From the IMG/VR virus record IMGVR_UViG_3300028569_000019, positions 32,780 through 96,779 of that record: a stretch of DNA of 64,000 nt; one strand, written 5' to 3'. The stretch comes from a virus. The position numbers were made by a program, and so were the translations under genes. Under the pieces are notes generated by a model. It was given only the letters and a program-made list of their open reading frames with translations, did not search any database and had not been told where the DNA came from. Below, piece after piece: positions 61,344-64,000 of the stretch. How positions within the stretch are numbered: position 1 is the stretch's first letter; each line of letters begins with the position of its first letter.

Positions 61344-62732
61344 ATGGCTTGGGGTCCAAATACTAATATAAATCCGCCGCCAAATCCGATTGAAAATGCA
61401 TCATCTCAATCAGATGTTAACAAGCTTTATAATAGAGCAAACGCATCTCGTCGTGATACTGATAAAGAGAAGAATTTTACGGTCACTTTATTAGACGTTG
61501 ATACAGCTGTTATTAATACTTTAAACGATACACTCAGACTTCAAGTTAATGATAACGGTGAAGTTGTAAAAGTGCCAGTTATATATGGTAATCCTGAAAG
61601 ATGGTTTGCTATGAAAAAATTTGGTCATATTAGAGATAACCAAGGCAAAATATTGTTGCCAGCCATAATGATTCGTAGAAAAAGTGTTGAAAATAACAAA
61701 GAACTAGCAACCTTTAATCGTTATCTAAATTACGAAACTATAATGAATTATAGTGAAAAGAACAAGTATGATAGATTTGATTTAATGAATAAAGGTGCTT
61801 TTGCTAGCAAACCAACCAAGCAAATTTATAGTGTAAGTTTACCAGTTCAAGTAAATATAACATACGAATGCATCATTTGGACCGATTATGTAGATCAAAA
61901 TAATAAACTGTTGGAACAAATAAACTACGCAGCTAAAGACTACTGGGGTGACGCGGAGAGATTTAAATTTAGAGCTAGAATAGATAGTTACAGCATCGAA
62001 CAAGAAGTTAACGACGGTGAAGATCGTAATATCAAAACAACATTCGATATAAATGTCAATGCTTACTTGCTAAATGATAATTATATAACAAATTTAAACG
62101 GGGTAAAAAATACCACTCAAAAGCTATTTACTGTAAGAAAAGTAATGTTGCAAGAAAATGCTGTAGCTAGTGCTGGAGAAATGGGTGCAATTGAACATAA
62201 TGTTATTAAAAACAGTAGTAATCTAAAAGATAGTCCATTGGATTACACAGATGTAACAGGTCAAGGTACAATGGCACTAAAGCCAAATGAAGTAACCAAT
62301 TTGGATGGTTATAATAAAATACCATCAAATTATCAAAATACAATAAATACTCCATTTCACCCAGCTCCTAAATCAATCACTGATTATGGAGAAAATGGTT
62401 GGTTAGCTTATGATAGTAAATATATTTATGTATATCAATATCCATCGGGGTGGTTAAAAAGAGAAATATCTACATTTGATTATGATTATAGTAGTCAAAC
62501 TTATATAAGTGGTTATGACTGTAATGGCAATCCCATATACACTACAGCTAATAGAAGACCTATAAATACAGCTTTTAGAATATTTCAAAGATTTCCTGAT
62601 AAATTCTATCATCAAGTACCTTATCAATCATCTGACTATGGAGAAGATGGCTGGGTAAGCTACGACGGTAATTATTTTTATATTTATAGTACAGGTCAAT
62701 GGAGACGAATACCAATTTCTCTATTTAAATAA
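61344..62732 (+). CDS. 15: Tail completion/sheath stabiliser gp15-like, with extra C-terminal repeats
   Basis: 462 residues (T4 gp15 is 272). Residues 60-260 contain VPVIYGNPERWFAMKKFGH, ILLPAIMIRRKSVEN and VSLPVQVNITYECIIWTDY, the gp15 core that caps the tail tube. The C-terminal 190 residues are an addition with two copies of an aromatic module: DYGENGWLAYDSKYIYVY (near 348) and DYGEDGWVSYDGNYFYIYS (near 432), also seen in the protein at 5728. Starts 3 nt after gp14. Confidence 0.78.
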   Translation: MAWGPNTNINPPPNPIENASSQSDVNKLYNRANASRRDTDKEKNFTVTLLDVDTAVINTLNDTLRLQVNDNGEVVKVPVIYGNPERWFAMKKFGHIRDNQGKILLPAIMIRRKSVENNKELATFNRYLNYETIMNYSEKNKYDRFDLMNKGAFASKPTKQIYSVSLPVQVNITYECIIWTDYVDQNNKLLEQINYAAKDYWGDAERFKFRARIDSYSIEQEVNDGEDRNIKTTFDINVNAYLLNDNYITNLNGVKNTTQKLFTVRKVMLQENAVASAGEMGAIEHNVIKNSSNLKDSPLDYTDVTGQGTMALKPNEVTNLDGYNKIPSNYQNTINTPFHPAPKSITDYGENGWLAYDSKYIYVYQYPSGWLKREISTFDYDYSSQTYISGYDCNGNPIYTTANRRPINTAFRIFQRFPDKFYHQVPYQSSDYGEDGWVSYDGNYFYIYSTGQWRRIPISLFK

Positions 62733-62791
62733 ATATAGTTAATATTTATCTTTTTTAACACTATGTAGACGCTATTTAGTTGTTTTTGTTA

Positions 62792-62799
62792 TATTTATA
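62792..62799 (+). promoter_or_regulatory. TATTTATA box, candidate promoter
   Basis: TATTTATA ends 4 nt before the ATG at 62804, after a 59-nt gap. It probably drives the fibre gene. Confidence 0.45.
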
Positions 62800-62803
62800 A
62801 GAA

Positions 62804-64000
62804 ATGTCAACATTGAAGAAAGATCCATGCGAAGTTTCACCAATAAAATTGGACAATGCTTTGTATGACTATAAAAAATTAACAGCGACTTTTAAAGATC
62901 CTACTACAGAACTGTTTCTTAAAATAATCGATGAATTACGCAAAATAATTTATTGTAGAACCAGTTCCAGATATTTTAACAATGTTGCAACAAAACAAAT
63001 ACCCTGCGATCAAAAAGCAAAAGTTTGGGTATTTGATCATAATCTAAATTCGGATCTGGTATTAATTCAAACATATGATGAAAATTTTAACCAGTTAATA
63101 CCTGAAACAATAGTTTTAAATAATGATAATACTGCTACAATAACTTTTTCATTTGATGCATGTGGTTATATCATAGGTGTAAGCGGTGACATAAGTACAA
63201 GCGGTACATCTGGAACAGGTACAAGTGGTACTAGCGGTACATCTGGAACAGGTACAAGTGGTACTAGCGGTAGTAGTGGTGCAAAAGGTTCAGCTGGATC
63301 AAGTGGTACCAGTACCACAAGCGGTACCAGCGGTATAAGCACATCTTCAGGAACAAGTGGAAGTAATGGTACCAGTGGAACAAATGGAGAAGGAGGTAGT
63401 AGTGGTGAAAGTGGAGAAATTGGTTCCAGCGGCAGCAGCGGTGAAAATGGAAGCAGTGGTACAAACGGCAGTAGTGGCATTTTAGGAGGCACCAATGGTA
63501 CAAGTGGTACTAGTACCACAAGCGGTACAACCGGAACAAGCGGCACCACCGGAACAAAAGGAAGATCTGGCACAAGTGGTAACGATGGAACAAGTGGAAG
63601 TAGCGGCACAAGTGGTACTAGTGGATCAAGTGGAAGTAGCGGTACGAGTGGAAGTAGTGGTTCGTCTGGAAGTAGCGGTACGAGTGGTACGTCAGGAAGC
63701 AATGGTACATCAGGCACCAGTGGCAGTAGTGGCACAAGCGGATCAAGCGGCAGCAATGGTACATCTGGTACAAGTGGTACAATCGGCACAAGTGGCACAA
63801 ACGGTACCAGTGGAAGCAGTGGGTTGAGTGGAAGCAGTGGAAGTAGTGGATCAAGTGGTACAAGTGGCACAAGTGGTAAAAGTGGAAGTAGTGGTACGAG
63901 TGGAAGTAGTGGCACAAGTGGAACTAACGGCACCAATGGTTCTAATGGAACAAGTGGTACAAGCGGTACAAGTGGTACTTCAGGTACAAGCGGAAGCAGC
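62804..64000 (+). CDS. Collagen-like tail fibre/adhesin (3' end missing)
   Basis: 399 codons open to the window end, starting STLKKDPCEVSPIKLDNALY. About 125 residues of a globular head-binding domain lead into Gly-x-x repeats (GTSGTSGSSGAKGSAGSSG) that continue to the end, with Ser and Thr at nearly all x positions. Such collagen-like stalks form trimeric fibres. Ser/Thr density makes it a candidate O-glycan acceptor for the phage glycosyltransferases. The receptor-binding tip must lie beyond the window. Confidence 0.85.
   Translation, partial: MSTLKKDPCEVSPIKLDNALYDYKKLTATFKDPTTELFLKIIDELRKIIYCRTSSRYFNNVATKQIPCDQKAKVWVFDHNLNSDLVLIQTYDENFNQLIPETIVLNNDNTATITFSFDACGYIIGVSGDISTSGTSGTGTSGTSGTSGTGTSGTSGSSGAKGSAGSSGTSTTSGTSGISTSSGTSGSNGTSGTNGEGGSSGESGEIGSSGSSGENGSSGTNGSSGILGGTNGTSGTSTTSGTTGTSGTTGTKGRSGTSGNDGTSGSSGTSGTSGSSGSSGTSGSSGSSGSSGTSGTSGSNGTSGTSGSSGTSGSSGSNGTSGTSGTIGTSGTNGTSGSSGLSGSSGSSGSSGTSGTSGKSGSSGTSGSSGTSGTNGTNGSNGTSGTSGTSGTSGTSGSS
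63190..64000 (+). repeat. Collagen-like Gly-Ser/Thr triplet repeat array
   Basis: Roughly 90 nine-base units coding for Gly-x-x triplets with Ser, Thr and Asn, drifting between ACA/AGT/AGC codons. It continues past the edge. Confidence 0.9.

Noticed and set aside
63166-63936. Long minus-strand ORF rich in Pro/Leu/Val opposite the fibre repeats
   Set aside because: It is the antisense of the Gly-x-x repeat array; the composition follows from the repeat and no start context or homology supports it.
63190-64000. CRISPR-like or satellite DNA repeat
   Set aside because: Units are 9 nt, in frame and code for Gly-x-x; no spacers are present.
1-64000. Diversity-generating retroelement near the fibre genes
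   Set aside because: No reverse transcriptase ORF and no template/variable repeat pair were seen.
1-64000. Stop-codon recoding as in some huge phages
   Set aside because: TAA, TAG and TGA all end genes at sensible places, and conserved proteins have their expected ends.

Overview
The window is 64 kb of a large, AT-rich tailed bacteriophage with a contractile tail (T4-like myovirus). It uses the standard genetic code: TAA, TAG and TGA all act as stops. Recognisable T4-type parts are the gp25 and gp6 baseplate wedge proteins, tail sheath gp18, large terminase gp17, portal gp20, prohead protease gp21, scaffold gp22, major capsid gp23, neck proteins resembling gp13 and gp14, and tail completion protein gp15. 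Recombination and replication genes are a gp47/gp46 (SbcD/SbcC-type) fusion, a primase and a RuvC-like resolvase. The host cannot be read from the sequence. A lipoprotein signal, an MscS-like protein and a heptosyltransferase-like enzyme suggest a Gram-negative host, and Ser/Gly/Thr collagen-like fibre repeats resemble those of aquatic phages. No tRNA gene, CRISPR array or integrase was seen, and no gene-free stretch exceeds 300 bases.

Layout. 1-17.6 kb: a tightly packed + strand baseplate and tail-appendage operon (spike/hub, glycine-zipper protein, gp25, gp6, large adhesin-like proteins, an FG-GAP propeller protein). 17.65-22.6 kb: a small protein, resolvase, primase and gp47/46 fusion. 22.6-27.7 kb: an FkbM methyltransferase and two two-domain glycosyltransferases, one ending in a domain like the autotransporter heptosyltransferases (TibC/BAHT). 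27.8-31.7 kb: an unusually large tail sheath gene and its terminator. 31.8-37.8 kb: homing endonucleases alternating with a flavodoxin-like protein, a ligase-like nucleotidyltransferase and a zinc-ribbon protein. 37.8-43.6 kb: the packaging motor. The large terminase is broken into two genes by a naturally split intein with a free-standing endonuclease gene between the halves, and the portal carries a full-length HNH intein. 43.6-50.7 kb: head assembly, interrupted by two minus-strand genes. 50.7-55.7 kb: an accessory island with a GIY-YIG endonuclease and a minus-strand set: lipoprotein/coiled-coil membrane protein, mini-MscS protein, ankyrin-nucleotidyl cyclase, a small protein and a Mom-like DNA-modification protein. 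55.8-62.7 kb: small conserved proteins, two more endonucleases, neck and tail completion genes. 62.8 kb to the end: a collagen-like fibre gene cut by the window edge.

Three themes stand out. First, mobile endonucleases are very dense (seven free-standing genes plus one intein-borne HNH domain in about 29 kb), and several sit exactly at the 5' end of a conserved gene, with that gene's start duplicated on the far side. Second, many genes have a TATTTAT(A/T/C) box, or a sigma70-like promoter, placed so that the ATG would fall at or near the transcription start, which points to leaderless mRNAs. Third, several non-structural proteins begin with a short peptide resembling the T4 capsid-targeting sequence with an LxE or IxE protease site, so they may be packaged in the head and delivered with the DNA.
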